Of a stretch of 64,000 nt of DNA, positions 34,274 to 45,233 are shown in pieces; positions within the stretch are counted from its first letter, which is position 1, and each line of letters opens with the position of its first letter. The notes under the pieces are model-generated. The model had not been told where the DNA came from. It was given only the letters and a program-made list of their open reading frames with translations, and searched no databases. Made by a program: the position numbers and the translations under genes. This DNA comes from Conchocele bisecta (lineage: Eukaryota > Mollusca > Bivalvia > Lucinida > Thyasiridae). The stretch spans positions 6,439,131-6,503,130 of the forward strand of contig CM055275.1 of the NCBI GenBank assembly GCA_029237695.1, written 5' to 3'.

Positions 34274-34302
34274 GGGGGGGGGGGGGGAGGGGGGGGGAGT
34301 GG
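34155..34302. repeat. (GA)n microsatellite followed by G-runs
   Basis: GA-rich from about 34173, pure GA from about 34229 to 34270, then runs of G interrupted by GGA. Confidence 0.9.
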
Positions 34303-34317
34303 CGACTGAACGAGCGA

Positions 34318-34905
34318 CGTACTCGTAATGTTTAGAACTGGTGGAATGGTGACACAAATATACAACTTATTTAATTCCTATAAATAACAGTTTGTGCCTA
34401 CTACGCAGTAGGCACAAACTGTTATTTATACGAATTAAATAAGTTGTATATTTGCGTCGCCATTCCACCAGTTCTAAACATTACGAGTGCCCGCTATACA
34501 GCTATAATCATTTAGTAATATTTATTTTACTGATAGTTACTCGCGGTGGTATCAGGCTATTTTCATATGCAAATGAGGCATGGTATTGTTTTTATTATTC
34601 ATACTAATTAAATGCGTCACATGAAAAAATAAATATTTTCGACAGATTATAAAGAGTATGATCATTGTACATCCAAAAATAAATACAGGGAATAAATTGT
34701 AATGTCCGTTAACATTTTAAGGAAACACGGTTATCGTCCCTGATATCAGTGTGGAAGTTTACGTCTGATAGCAAATGTATACTAATGGCAATCAATACGT
34801 GGGGTAATGGTGAATGAATGTTTCTTTTGCCAGATAATGTCACAGATGATGTCTCTGATATTAAGAACATGTTGTGCCTACTGGGTGGGCATGTACCTTT
34901 AAGTC
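34318..34905. mobile_element. Family C element with a duplicated inverted end
   Basis: 34318-34494 is a palindrome with arms of nearly 90 bp made of two family C left ends joined head to head (GTGCCTACT / AGTAGGCAC at the centre, 34396-34415). The TTAA-AGGTACATGCCC termini are lost at the join. The second copy then runs to GTGGGCATGTACCT-TTAA. Confidence 0.8.
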
Positions 34906-34984
34906 AATATATTAACAAGGTGCACGATCATGTGGTTACAACAGCAACAACAATGAAGTGTTGAAAGCAAAGTGTTATTTATCC

Positions 34985-35155
34985 TTAACCCTTAGAGCAC
35001 GAAAATTGTCGTCTGCTGATGCTTTATATTTTGCCTTCTTTGTCAATAAAGAGATGGTTTGACAGCACTTTAGAATCATTTCCACCACTGGAAATGATTC
35101 TAAAGTGCTGTCAAACCATATTTTTGATGAGAAAAATCGCACCAGCGAACTTTAA
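34985..35155. mobile_element. piggyBac-like MITE, partial
   Basis: TTAA then CCCTTAGAGCACGAAAATTG; a hairpin of TTTGACAGCACTTTAGAATC with its complement lies near 35051-35125. The right GGG-TTAA end is not seen. Left of it (34915-34975) is a family E fragment. Confidence 0.6.
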
Positions 35156-35247
35156 ACAGTACTTATCACATCTCTGACACATTTTCGGGTGTTGTTTCTG
35201 TATTAATACATCTCAGTCGTGTGCAAAGTATGTGCATGAGGATGTGA

Positions 35248-35509
35248 TAAATAGAGAATAGTAGGTTAGTGCCGTGAATGGGAAAAATATCTGGCAAGGC
35301 TCTGGAAACGGTATGGGCGAGGCTCTGCCGAGCACATCCCGTTTCCGTGCCGCGCCAGATATTTTTTCCCATTCACGGCACTAACCTACTATTCTATTTA
35401 TCCCGTCAAAACCTTATAAATGGCTGTAAAAAAAAATAGTATTGACTGGATATCAAAAATGTTTCACGGCACCGTGTTTCACGGCACATACGCACTGTGT
35501 TGACGGGAT
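35248..35509 (-). mobile_element. Family A terminal-hairpin element, reversed
   Basis: GAGAATAGTAGGTTAGTGCC, the hairpin core and GTTTCCGTGCCGCGCC, then TTTATCCCGTC, CACGGCACATACG and GTTGACGGGAT at the end. Confidence 0.8.
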
Positions 35510-35655
35510 AAAAATAAGTTAGATCACGTTTGTCGGCGGATTATCTCCTCGTACATGCGGACGAACCGTGATCTAACATATACATACAATACATATGTAT
35601 ATACAATTCCGCACCCAGATCTAGTAGATCTTAAGCTCCTATAATATCATATAAT

Positions 35656-35992
35656 ATCCCGTCAATAAAGTGCGTATGAGCCGTGAAACACGGTGTCATG
35701 AAACATTTTTGATATCCCGTCAATAGGACCTAATCACTGCGTATGAATATGTGTGGTTGTCATACTAGTCGATTCTCCGATTTTGAGGATGCGGCTGGGG
35801 TTATTTTTTTGTATTTCAATGCTATTTGTAGGTGTTGACGGGATGAATAGAATAGTAGGTTAGTGCCGTGAATGGGAAAACTATCTGTCGCGGCACGGAA
35901 ACGGCATGGGCAGAGACTCGGCCATCCCGTTTCCTAAGCATTGCCAGATATGTTTTCCCATTCTACGGCAGTAGCCTATTATTCTCTATATA
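35656..35992 (+). mobile_element. Family A terminal-hairpin element
   Basis: ATCCCGTCAATAAAGTGCG, GTTGACGGGAT partner at about 35835, hairpin to GCCTATTATTCTCTATAT. It carries the same CGACCTAATC-like internal part (ACCTAATCACTGCGTATGAA) as the copy at 8105. Confidence 0.8.
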
Positions 35993-36109
35993 GCATTTGT
36001 TTAATTTTTATTTGTTATTTAAATTATTTGAATAAGACTAGATGGAAAGACACATACATAGACAACGTTTACTCTCAATATTCTATTTCCAAATACAAAC
36101 ACATGCATA

Positions 36110-36209
36110 CAGTAGGGTCAGCGTGAAAGTGTACACATGAACGTACACGACAGGTTGGTTCCAACCTGTCGTGTTCATTCGTGTGTGCATTTACACGCTG
36201 ACCCCACTG
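36110..36209. mobile_element. Compact TA-flanked palindromic MITE (100 bp)
   Basis: CAGTAGGGTCAGCGTG ... GACAGGTTGGTTCCAACCTGTC ... CACGCTGACCCCACTG (given here in parts) with TA at both sides; nearly perfect palindrome centred on GGTTCC. Confidence 0.85.
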
Positions 36210-36822
36210 TATATGTATACCATGGTGTATTGCTTTTGTTGGTGTTGCCTTATTGGTGTGTAGTCATTTTAAAGTTTCAATAGATATATATTCTTCAAGA
36301 ATTGTATTTCATGTATATGCTGAAATGTAATTATAGTTGCTCATTAAATGAGCCGTCTCTTATAATTCTTACAGAAAGTAAATTAATCAAGTTTTCAAAT
36401 AAGCATGTAAGCAAGCACAAGTAAGTGCAAAGTTAATTTGTTCTGCAGAAAATAATAAATACCACCGGCGCTAATCGTGCAAATATTTGTCAATTGTTTT
36501 ATCTTAACATATTTACACTGTCCTTACATTCATAATGGAAACGCCCATTCAACGTATTGCGTTTATATCCCAGTACAGTACATTAGCCCCACTTGACGTA
36601 TCGCGACGTTGTTGATTCGTTAAAGTTTGTTTGACGTCATCATCGTTGTCAATAACGTCACGCTATTGACCGGCAACGTCGCTGTTCCAGCAACTGCGAC
36701 AAAATGACATAAAACAAGATTATTCTTAATTTTAACTGCATATTTGCTTTTTTACATTTTTGAATCTATCAGAAAATGCAGTGCAAATATAAGTAACAAA
36801 ACCATGGGTTGTTGCGTTTACT
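36210..36822. other. No gene recognised
   Basis: Contains ATGAGCCGTCTCTTATAATT, shared with 16085-16110. Otherwise unassigned. Confidence 0.4.
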
Positions 36823-37092
36823 ATAGGAATGAATGGCCTTTTTGTGGAATTTATCGGGGTATAAACTTGGAAAAGTCGCGGGAATACTGGACGAAGCGAT
36901 AAAAAATTACAATTTTCTAAAAAAAAAGAAAAAAAAATGTGTAAAATGACGATACTAGGTTTGAATTTTCATCGATATCGGCACATAAGTTACAGATTTT
37001 CTATCTTGTTGAACGCAGCAAGATAGGAAATCAGATATTTATGTACATAATATAGGTGAACATAGAAACAACCCAGCGGTCCTAGTATCAAC
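36823..37092. mobile_element. Two MITE fragments
   Basis: 36823-36900 is half of the foldback element seen at 6418-6606. 36950-37092 is a diverged copy of the 2526-2676 element (GACGATACTAGG ... AACAACCCAGCGGTCCTAG). Confidence 0.65.
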
Positions 37093-37104
37093 ATGTATCT
37101 TCAA

Positions 37105-37262
37105 TTAAACCACTTTACACAGGGCCATGATTAAACCACTTTACACAGGGCCATGATTAAACCACTTTACACAGGGCCATGATTAAACCACTTTACACAG
37201 GGCCATGATTAAACCACTTTACACAGGGCCATGATTAAACCACTTTACACAGGGCCATGATT
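37105..37262. repeat. 26-bp minisatellite, 6 units
   Basis: TTAAACCACTTTACACAGGG followed by CCATGA repeats exactly about six times. A single unit of this sequence is the arm of the outer element at 2455-3262. Confidence 0.95.
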
Positions 37263-37631
37263 AAAACACGTTTTTACTTTTATATTATTTTTTTCCCCAG
37301 AAAATCCTGATATGCCCGCTTAACGCACGGTTGCGGTGTGCTAGTTTTTGTCTCTACAGCACCGCCTGCGTTAATCTTGCCCAGATGTCAACGTTTCTGA
37401 ACATATATTGGCAATATCAACTCGCAATAAAGTATTTTGCAAACAAAATAATACAACATTTAATATTAGCTAGATTCCCGCCGGTGGTGGTGTATGCATA
37501 ATTATGTACAAGATTGCATAGTATTTTGAACGTCTATTCATGTTATGTCATGGTGTATGTATTGTATATGTTGACTCTGTGAGTGTGGACATGCCACAAT
37601 TCAACATTAATCTGTTACGTTAACGGTTGTA
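37263..37631. other. No gene recognised
   Basis: Includes CACCGCCTGCGTTAATCTTG, shared in part with 7480 and 5215. Unassigned otherwise. Confidence 0.4.
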
Positions 37632-37728
37632 CAGTGGGGTCAGCGTGTAAGTGCACACATGAACGAACACGACAGGTTGGTTCCAACCTGTCGTGTTTGT
37701 TCGTGTGTGCACTTACACGCTGACCCCC
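37632..37728. mobile_element. Compact TA-flanked palindromic MITE
   Basis: Same family as 36110-36209; the right terminal ACTG-TA has decayed. Confidence 0.8.
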
Positions 37729-37799
37729 ATGTCCAGTTATGAGTTAAATTGTCACAACCCGCCGTTTTGTACGCATGCGTTCTATTTATAAATGTGCAT

Positions 37800-38215
37800 A
37801 ACGCAACGAACTTATGCTGGCTTCAGTCTGGACTTACAAGACACACAACGCCCCGCGTTGTACGGTTGAGTCAAGTTCCTCATTGTACCAACTCAACGCG
37901 CCATGTTTCACGGTTGCGTCCCGTTCTGATTTTACATGACACAACTCGCCCGTGTTTCCAGTTCCTCATTTTACAGACACAAACGGCGCCGTTTATTTCG
38001 GTTAGTCCTAATTTTAAGACACCGCGCCGTGTGTTTACGGTTGAACCCTTTTCCGGTTCTTACATGACACAGCGGGTAAGTTCAGTTCCTGGTTTTACAA
38101 GACACGCAACGCGCCGTGCTGTACGACTGAGACCTAATTTTACAAGACACACAACGCGACAAACTGGTATGTTGCGGTTGAGTCCTGATGTTACATATCT
38201 CTATCACTGTCCAGT
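37800..38215. repeat. Diverged ~45-bp tandem repeat 3' of gene A
   Basis: ACAAGACACACAACGC, CGGTTGAGTCC and GATTTTACA recur about eight times. A 162-codon frame across it (repeating TRHTTR, RLSP) follows the repeat rather than a protein family. On the minus strand it would lie in or after the 3' UTR of gene A; TTTATT at about 37992 would read AATAAA on that strand. Confidence 0.7.
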
Positions 38216-38233
38216 AGTGGCAATCTATCCTCG

Positions 38234-38351
38234 TTAATCGCGGTGACTTGGTCGGTGCCTTTTGGTCAGTCGTGCCTCGGCGATTCCCACATCCGTTGTC
38301 TTCGCGTACATCGCCTGGAAATCGTCGTGCTGTACATCGTGCTCCGGTGAT
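38234..38351 (-). CDS. Chitin synthase gene A, terminal exon
   Basis: Found by phase rather than by length. The previous exon (48249-48399) ends with two bases of a codon, so the next exon must supply one. An acceptor (ACCATCAG) at 38352-38353 does this and opens a frame of 39 codons with no stop until TAA at 38234-38236. The peptide is hydrophilic and charged: HDVQHDDFQAMYAK, then ARLTKRHRPSHRD at the end, as expected for the cytosolic tail that follows the last membrane helix of a chitin synthase. G/C-ending codons predominate, as in the other gene A exons. It would follow a 9.9-kb intron. The evidence is splice signals, phase and composition; I do not recognise the tail sequence itself. 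Confidence 0.6.
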
Positions 38352-38651
38352 CTGATGGTGATATATGGAGGATATTAATCGTACATTGTGAATAGCTGGA
38401 AATAATACACGAGTGTGCGTCGGCTGAAATTGTTTAAACCTAGATGGCCTGAAATGCACTCTCCTGCATTTTATGTCATTTAAATTCTGATTTCAACGGT
38501 GGTAAATTGTGACATTTTCATGCAAATTACCTGTATATTAATGCATTTCAAGATTTGTTGAGATTACTGTTTGAAAAATAGCGGACCTCGGCGAATTTAG
38601 GGGGGTGTTATATAAGGTTCAACAAATCTGTACTTCAAGGCCCGATGATCA
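38352..38651. other. Start of the large gene A intron; nothing recognised
   Basis: On the minus strand this precedes the acceptor at 38352. No repeat family is identified here. Confidence 0.4.
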
Positions 38652-38836
38652 GGGGGTCGTTTCACTAAACGTCGTACGACTAAAATGTTCATAGGTGCAA
38701 CATTATGATAGTCTGTCATATGCAGCATATAGTTACTCGATAAATGTAAATCCATGAATTGAACTTTCCAAATTCCAGACGATCCTAAATAATTTACACT
38801 TACGAACATTTTAGTTGGACACAGTTTAGTGAAAAG

Positions 38837-38894
<58 letters not shown>
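38652..38894. mobile_element. GGGGCC-ended MITE with its end expanded to 58 C
   Basis: GGGGGTCGTTTCACTAAACG at the left; CATTTTAGTTGG and TTTAGTGAAAAGCCCC at the right. Instead of 4-5 C the right end runs to 58 C (38837-38894). Confidence 0.8.
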
Positions 38895-39249
38895 ACGCGG
38901 ATTACATAAACTTGGAAAAGTATTCCCGCGACTTTTCCAATGCATAAAACACGTGTTACACGTTGGTGATGTGTTCCTGGTTCCACAAACGAAAGCAAGT
39001 ATACACTTCAATATAACATGATTTTCGTATTTATAATTAGAAAACGGTGTTTTCGCTTGCTTAAACGTGTCAAGTTTAAGCCAACGAAAACGTGGCTTTC
39101 TAATTAAAAACAAAGAAAGCGGTATCAAAACGATGCGCAGAAACAAAGACAACGCGACTTAAACTCATTGACAGAAAAAGACGAACGACATTTAAATAGT
39201 TAAAAGCTGGGTATTTAAACGCAAATATCACTGTATATCGTTGTAATAA

Positions 39250-40680
39250 CAAGAGTTGTCAGAAGACAACGAAGCTCGCCTGTTGGCAGCCTTCATTCAA
39301 ACATGTCACTGTTGTATAAAAAAACATGAATATTATATAACTTGACCTTGGGATAAGGGGTGTGCGGTGGACCTTGACATTGAGGTCAGTGGTGGAAGGT
39401 GGGTCGTGGATTTGCTATAGCATGATATAGCATATTAAGATGAATGCATGTATGGAATATCAAAGCGCTCCCTGAAAGGAGAAGGAAAACAAAATTTAAC
39501 CCAGCGTTAAGTTTATGAACACACTAAGTTGGTGATTTTCTACAGCATGATAGCTATGCACATGAGGAATGCATGTATAAATGTGCTAAGTTTGTGACCT
39601 TGACCTTATGGAAAGGGGTGGGGGGTGAGTCATGGATTTGCTGTATTACAATAGAGTATCATCAAATGAAAGCATGTATGAAATATGAAGGTGTTCCCTG
39701 TAAAGAAACAGAAGTTATAAAAAGACATTTACTCCAACGTTAAGTTTATGATGTTGATCTTGGGGAAAGGGGTGGTGTGGGTCATGTATTTGCTGTAGCA
39801 CAATAGAGGACCATCAGATGAATGCATGTATGAAATATGAAGGCGTTCCCTGTAAATAAACAGACGTTACACAACATTTACCCCAACGTTAAGTTTATGA
39901 ACATGCTAAGTTTGGGACCTTGACCTTAGGGTAACGATTGCGTGTGCGGTGGGTCATGGATTTGCTCCAGCATGATAGAGGGTCATCTGAGGAATGCATT
40001 GTATGAAATAACGAGGCGTTCCATGGAAGGAACCAGATGTTATAAGACATTTACCCCAACGCTAAGTTTATGAATGTGCCAAGTTTGTGACCTTGACCTT
40101 TGGGTAAGGGCTATGTGGTGGGTCATGGATTTGCTAGAACATGATAGAGGACCATCTGAGGAATGCATGTATGAAATAACAAGGTGTTCCATGAAAGGAA
40201 ACAGAAGTTATAAGACGTTTACCCACCGTTAAGTTTATGAAAGTGCCAAGTTTGTGACCTTGTCCTTGGGGTAAGGGCTGGGTGGTGGATCATGGATTTG
40301 CTACAGCATGATAGAGGGTCATCAGAGGAATGCATGAATGAAATAGCAAGGTGTTCCATGAAAGGAATCAGATGTTATAAGACATTTACCCAACGTTAAG
40401 TTTATGAATGTGCCAATGTTGTGACCTTGACCTTGGGGTAAGGGCTGGGTGGTGGGTCATGGATTTGCAACAGCATGATAGAGGGTCATCTGAGGAATGC
40501 ATGTATGAAATAACAAGGTGTTCCATGAAAGGAATCAGATGTTATAAGACATTTACCCAACGTTAAGTTTGTGGACGCCGACGCCGCCGACGCCGGCGCC
40601 GACGCCGATGCCGACGCCGACGACGCCGGGGGTATGTCATAAGCTCTTCTGCACTTCGTGCAGGCCAGCTAAAACGTGTT
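39250..40680. mobile_element. Repeat element with 167-bp tandem core and GC-triplet tail
   Basis: Begins near AACAAGAGTTGTCAGAAGAC. About seven core units follow, with GTGACCTTGACCTT near 39595, 39918, 40087, 40254 (one base changed) and 40421; the last spacings are 167 bp. Each contains GGGTCATGGATTTGCT, AGGAATGCATGTATGAAAT and CAACGTTAAGTTTATGAA. A (GACGCC)n tract (40573-40630) and ATAAGCTCTTCTGCACTTCG close the element. No coding capacity. Confidence 0.8.
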
Positions 40681-40955
40681 CACTTCGTTTTCCCATCGTT
40701 TGTTTTTGATTGTTTCGTTTGGGAACCATCTTCAAATCGTCGCTGCAAACGTACATGAGTGATTGCTAAATATAATATTGGGGGATATGACGAGGCTGGA
40801 CTCGAACTTTGTTTTGAGTCCGTGCCGAGTCGCAAGACTGATCTTATATTGTAGTTACAAACGAGGTTCAAATTGCATAAGAAACGTGGCTATGCCGAGT
40901 CGCGGATGATGCCTGTTCGTGATCGCATAGCACACAACTCTGGTTCAGAATGATC
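40681..40955. other. No gene recognised
   Basis: Contains GAGTCGCAAGACTGATCTT and TGCCGAGTCGCGG twice in variant form. Unassigned. Confidence 0.4.
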
Positions 40956-40969
40956 AAATGCCTGATTTA

Positions 40970-41038
40970 CAGTGAAACCGCTCTAAGCCGGACACCCTGG
41001 GGACCTCACAGGGTGTCCGGTTTAGAGATGTTTCACTG
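40970..41038. mobile_element. 69-bp palindromic pogo/Tigger-like mini-element
   Basis: CAGTGAAACCGCTCTAAGCC and GGACACCCTG are complemented by CAGGGTGTCC and GGTTTAGAGATGTTTCACTG, with TA on both sides (40968-40969, 41039-41040). CAGT starts, ACCTCTCTA-like text and TA duplication are typical of pogo/Tigger ends. Its left arm plus loop corresponds base for base to the unit of the satellite at 52990-64000. Confidence 0.85.
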
Positions 41039-41159
41039 TAATGTATTTACGATGTATTTGAGTGATGGCTTGGTCAGGTGGTTATTTTTACATTAACTGA
41101 TGTTTCTATTTGCGGAAATACCTACAATATATGTATTATGTGAACATTAAAACTGGGGT

Positions 41160-41560
41160 CCCATCTAGTACGCTTAAACTGTTCTTTGTAGGAATTAAAT
41201 AAGTGTATAATTGTGTAATTATTCCACGAGTTTTAAAAATTACGAGTGCCCACTATGCTGATATAATGATTTAGTGGTCTTTTATTTTACTGATAGTGAC
41301 GCGCGGTGGTATCAGGTTATTTTGATATGCCTATGAGGCAGAACATTTCTTAATTATTTATACAAATTAAATGCGTCATCTGAAATAATATGCTATCGCC
41401 AGATTATAAAGTATGATCGTTGCACATCAAAATATAAATTGCGAGCATAACCAGTAAGTTCCGTTAACATTTTAAGGAAAGACGGTTATCGCCCCTGATA
41501 TCAGGGTGGGAATTTATATAAAAAATATAATTATGTCAATTAATATTTTGGGTAATGGTG
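41160..41560. mobile_element. Family C element, both tips lost
   Basis: GTAGGAATTAAATAAGTGTA, TACGAGTGCCCACTATGC and GATATCAGGGTGGGAAT are present; the TTAA-GTACATGCCC ends are not. Confidence 0.7.
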
Positions 41561-41639
41561 AAACATTGCCCGCACAATGACATATATAAACAATGGACAA
41601 ACGGATTTATTATACCTCATCGTAAATTTGCCGCTTTGC

Positions 41640-42720
41640 ATTGGTCAATTCCCTACCATGTGGTATAAAGCAATTGGACATGTGTACCCTGATGGCAACA
41701 ATGCCATGTAGTGTTGCTTAAGAGCCAAAAAGGCCATGTTTGTGCACTTTTGGAAACAAACATGAAACTTGGCAAATGGGTAGATACCACAAATACAAAC
41801 AACATAGGCTATAGAACCACCTCGACAATGTCCGGTGGCGCCTGTGGCGCCACATAATGGAGCTACTTGGTGGCTCACACACCTTCATGGATAGGTGGAA
41901 CATAAAAGTTTTTGTAGTTGAAGTTTTTTATATGTTAACATATGTCATCATATTTGTAAAATGTTTGGTAATAATTGTAACAACATTATGTTGTGCCAGG
42001 TGGTGCCATCTGGTGCCATCTGGTGGCGCATATATAGGATTAAGCATGTTTTAGTGTCGATTATACTTCTATGTTTATAATCTCACGATATGACTTCCAT
42101 ATATTCACATGATGTGTTGTCAATGATGTAACCGCAATCAACTTGCAGTCATTTTTTACATGCTGTGTTGCTAGGCAACATCTACAAGCTTTGATTTCAT
42201 ATTATAATGGATAAATTTGTTTTTATTATCTTATCAAATATTGTTTAAAATACAAATACTGGTGCAAAGTCTGTAATAAGCAAATATGATAGTATTGGTA
42301 TATACTAACACACTATTATTGATTAGTTTATGCTATACAATTGTCCCGACATAGCATGGTGGTACCATGTGGCGCCTTTGGTGGAGCCACATTGTGGTTC
42401 CTATATCATCACACACAGAACTGCGGATTATCTTGGGAATATGTTTACATGTTTTTTCCCAATATGTTTTAATATGTCTTGGGAAACATTTAATTTACAG
42501 TTTGTGGTTCTGCTACGTATTTAGCGTTGCTACGTGGTGCTGCATAGCGCCACATTTATGCAATACGTAAATATGTATCAACATTGCATTGCTATCATGA
42601 AATAATATGATATTTTATGACACAACTATCATGAAATATTTCAAAATGTATACCTATGTTCCAAATGTGGCGCTCCATAGCAACAAACGAATATCACATA
42701 TCTCACGTCAGATGATATAC
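41640..42720. repeat. GGCGCCAC-rich repeat left of the pseudogene
   Basis: GTGGCGCC/GGTGCCA motifs recur through the region. 41735-41880 (TGTGCACTTTTGGAAACAAA ... GGTGGCTCAC) is matched in inverted orientation by 47075-47215 (GTGAGCCACCATGTGGCG ... TTTGTTTCCAAAAGTGCACA). Confidence 0.65.
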
Positions 42721-43222
42721 ATACTGACTTTACTACTCGACCAGTAGCTCCTATTAGCCCATATGAATCAGAGCCTGGTCATTATTTAGAAACAATGTCC
42801 CAAGAAATGCGGGAGTTGGCTAGGCCCGCGGCGGAAAAGGATGTCTTCTTGAAGGCCTACTTTTATTAGTGATATTCAATCACAGGTCCGAACTGGCGAA
42901 TGAGCGTTTCAGCTTGTATATATCGAATTCATAATGTGCGTCTATATGACCATGATGACATTGCGCGAACATACAAAATGGCCAACGAGGTAACAAATGC
43001 CCTCAATAGCCCGACCCTGGTCAGTCGCAAGAGACGTGTGACGGCGAAGTTGGATTCGTCCAAGAATTAAAGAGTTGGATCCGGTCAGTAACGTCTAGCT
43101 ATATTATTATAAATGCATTTATTTCAGTTATCGTTTGGACGAACACATTTCAAGGTTTTTCACATTGGCGGAAAAAATCGCAGGAAATCATATGTATAAG
43201 TTCTGATAAAATGTACAGCAAA

Positions 43223-43303
43223 GACACAATAGCTTAGTTGGTAGCGAGCTAGTTTTTATACTAAAGTATTGTCATTACGGTGGTGGTTCGAATCTCCGGT
43301 CCG
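43223..43303 (+). tRNA. tRNA-like sequence, probably a tRNA-derived SINE or relic
   Basis: TAGCTTAGTTGG is a perfect A-box match and GGTTCGAATC a good B-box, about 50 bases apart as in a tRNA. The acceptor stem (GACACAA against GTCCGTC) and T-stem pair poorly, so a functional tRNA is unlikely. Confidence 0.4.
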
Positions 43304-44575
43304 TCAATTTTCTTTTTATAATATCTACGATTCGTTTTCCAAATATACTCGTGTGGTAACTATTAATCATATGGATGAACATGAAACAACACCGGCAGTT
43401 CAAACTAAGTTTGCGAAGCAAGTGGCGTCATTAGTCTCCACAATTGAGAAAATGGGTGATCCATTCCTCGAAACCAGCTCAGATCTCATGGAGTCATGGT
43501 GTTGGACTCTAAAGACATTGTTAACACTTCCGTAGTGGAGACTGTTCAGACGATTGAAGATGTAGGCTAAACATTGTATGCCCAATATGTTGATCTTCGA
43601 ATCATGAAAGCAACAATGGCTGTATCAGAACCAATACCTAGACCGAAGTTGCCACTCGTCAGCAGGCCACACACTAAACATCGCACCCGTTCGCAGCTGC
43701 AAATCGCTGATCTCGAAGTTGACCGTGAACTTATGTCGCGACTGTAAATTTCTTGCCAAAGAAGAGCAATTAATATTGATGACCTCTTCATGCATGAAAA
43801 CCATCCATATCCACCAAGTTTGTCAGACCATGGAAAGCTCCATATGGGTCAGACTTATTGAAATGCTTATCGACAATAATTAGTTCATCAGCTGACACTC
43901 CAACTGTCGATATAATTATTGAATTGGATGGTGCGGCTATTGTGCACTTGCTTGAGCCAAAAACTGTTACGACGTTCGATGAATATGTAACAGCGATATA
44001 TCTACCATACATTGACAAGCATGTGAATACTGCTGATCGTGTTGACGTGGTCTGGGATTCATATGTGAAATACAGCCTGAAAGAATCAACCAGACAGAAA
44101 CGAGGAATGGGAACCAGGAGGCGTGTGGTAGGAACATCAAAGGTCCCACGGAACTGGCAATAATTTATCTGTGTCTCGGATAATAAGGTAGAATTGTTTG
44201 ATCTCCTGTCAAATGCAATTATAAACAGGTCATGCGCAAATGTTGATGTAAATGTTACAACTGGAGAGTCTGTCACATGCAGAATCCGACTGTTCATAAA
44301 AGAGTTCATGTAACCATGAGGAGGCTGATACTAGGGCTATTCTCTATGTAAATGATGCTGCAAAAAAGGATGCAAGGATGCAAAAATGTCTAATCAGAGC
44401 TGTAGATACGGATGTCTTAGTTCTAGCCATTGCCTATGCAGACAAAATGGACATTAACGAATTATGTGTGGCATTTGGAACTGGCAAGGCATTTTCCTAT
44501 ATTACACGCACAATTGGATGACGTACGGCTTCAGCACTGCCAGCGTTCACGGGCTGCGACACGGTGTCAGCATTT

Positions 44576-44839
44576 ATCCCGTCAACACAGTGCGTATGTG
44601 CCGTGAAATACGGTGCCGTGAAACATTTTTGATATCCAGTCAATACAGTTTTTGCATTTTACAGCCATTTATAGATGTTGACGGGATAAATAGAATAGTA
44701 GGTTAGTGCCGTGAATGGGAAAACATATCTGGTGCGGCACGGAAACGGGATGTGCTCGGCAGAGCCTCCCCCGTCCCGTTTCCTGAGCCTTGCCAGATAT
44801 TTTTCCCATTCACGGCACTAACCTACTATTCTCTATGTC
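44576..44839 (+). mobile_element. Family A terminal-hairpin element inserted in the pseudogene
   Basis: The element runs from ATCCCGTCAACACAGTGCG to CTACTATTCTCTATGTC. Flanks CATTT (44571-44575) and CATTT (44840-44844) are identical, and removing the element plus one copy rejoins codons for TGCDTVSAF and VGRGKK in frame. This fixes the element's borders to within a few bases. Confidence 0.85.
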
Positions 44840-45233
44840 CATTTGTAGGACGAGGCAAGAAATCAGTTTGGCAAGTATTCCCTGAGATCATTGAACGGTA
44901 GAAAGGTTTACAATTCTGATGTATGACCGAACCAGCGAACTGATAGATGTCAATGAAGTTAGCAAAGATCTGTTCACAAGAAAGGGCAGATTCATACATG
45001 AAAGTCTTCCTCCAACTAAAGCAGCCCTAAAGGAACATGTTAAAAGGACCGCGTATGAAGGTGGACACGTGTGGGGGCAGGTCATGTCTCCAACAATGGA
45101 ACTGCATAATCCAGACTACTGGGGCTGGTCAAAAACCGATGATGGGTGGGAGCCCCACTGGACACTGCTACCAGGAGCCTCAAAGGGGTGCCGTGAACTA
45201 ATCAAATGTAGCTGCAAGAAAGGGTACAACATA

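Noticed and set aside
37749..38237. 162-codon frame TRHTTR...RLSP
   Set aside because: It follows a diverged ~45-bp tandem repeat and has no recognisable domain.
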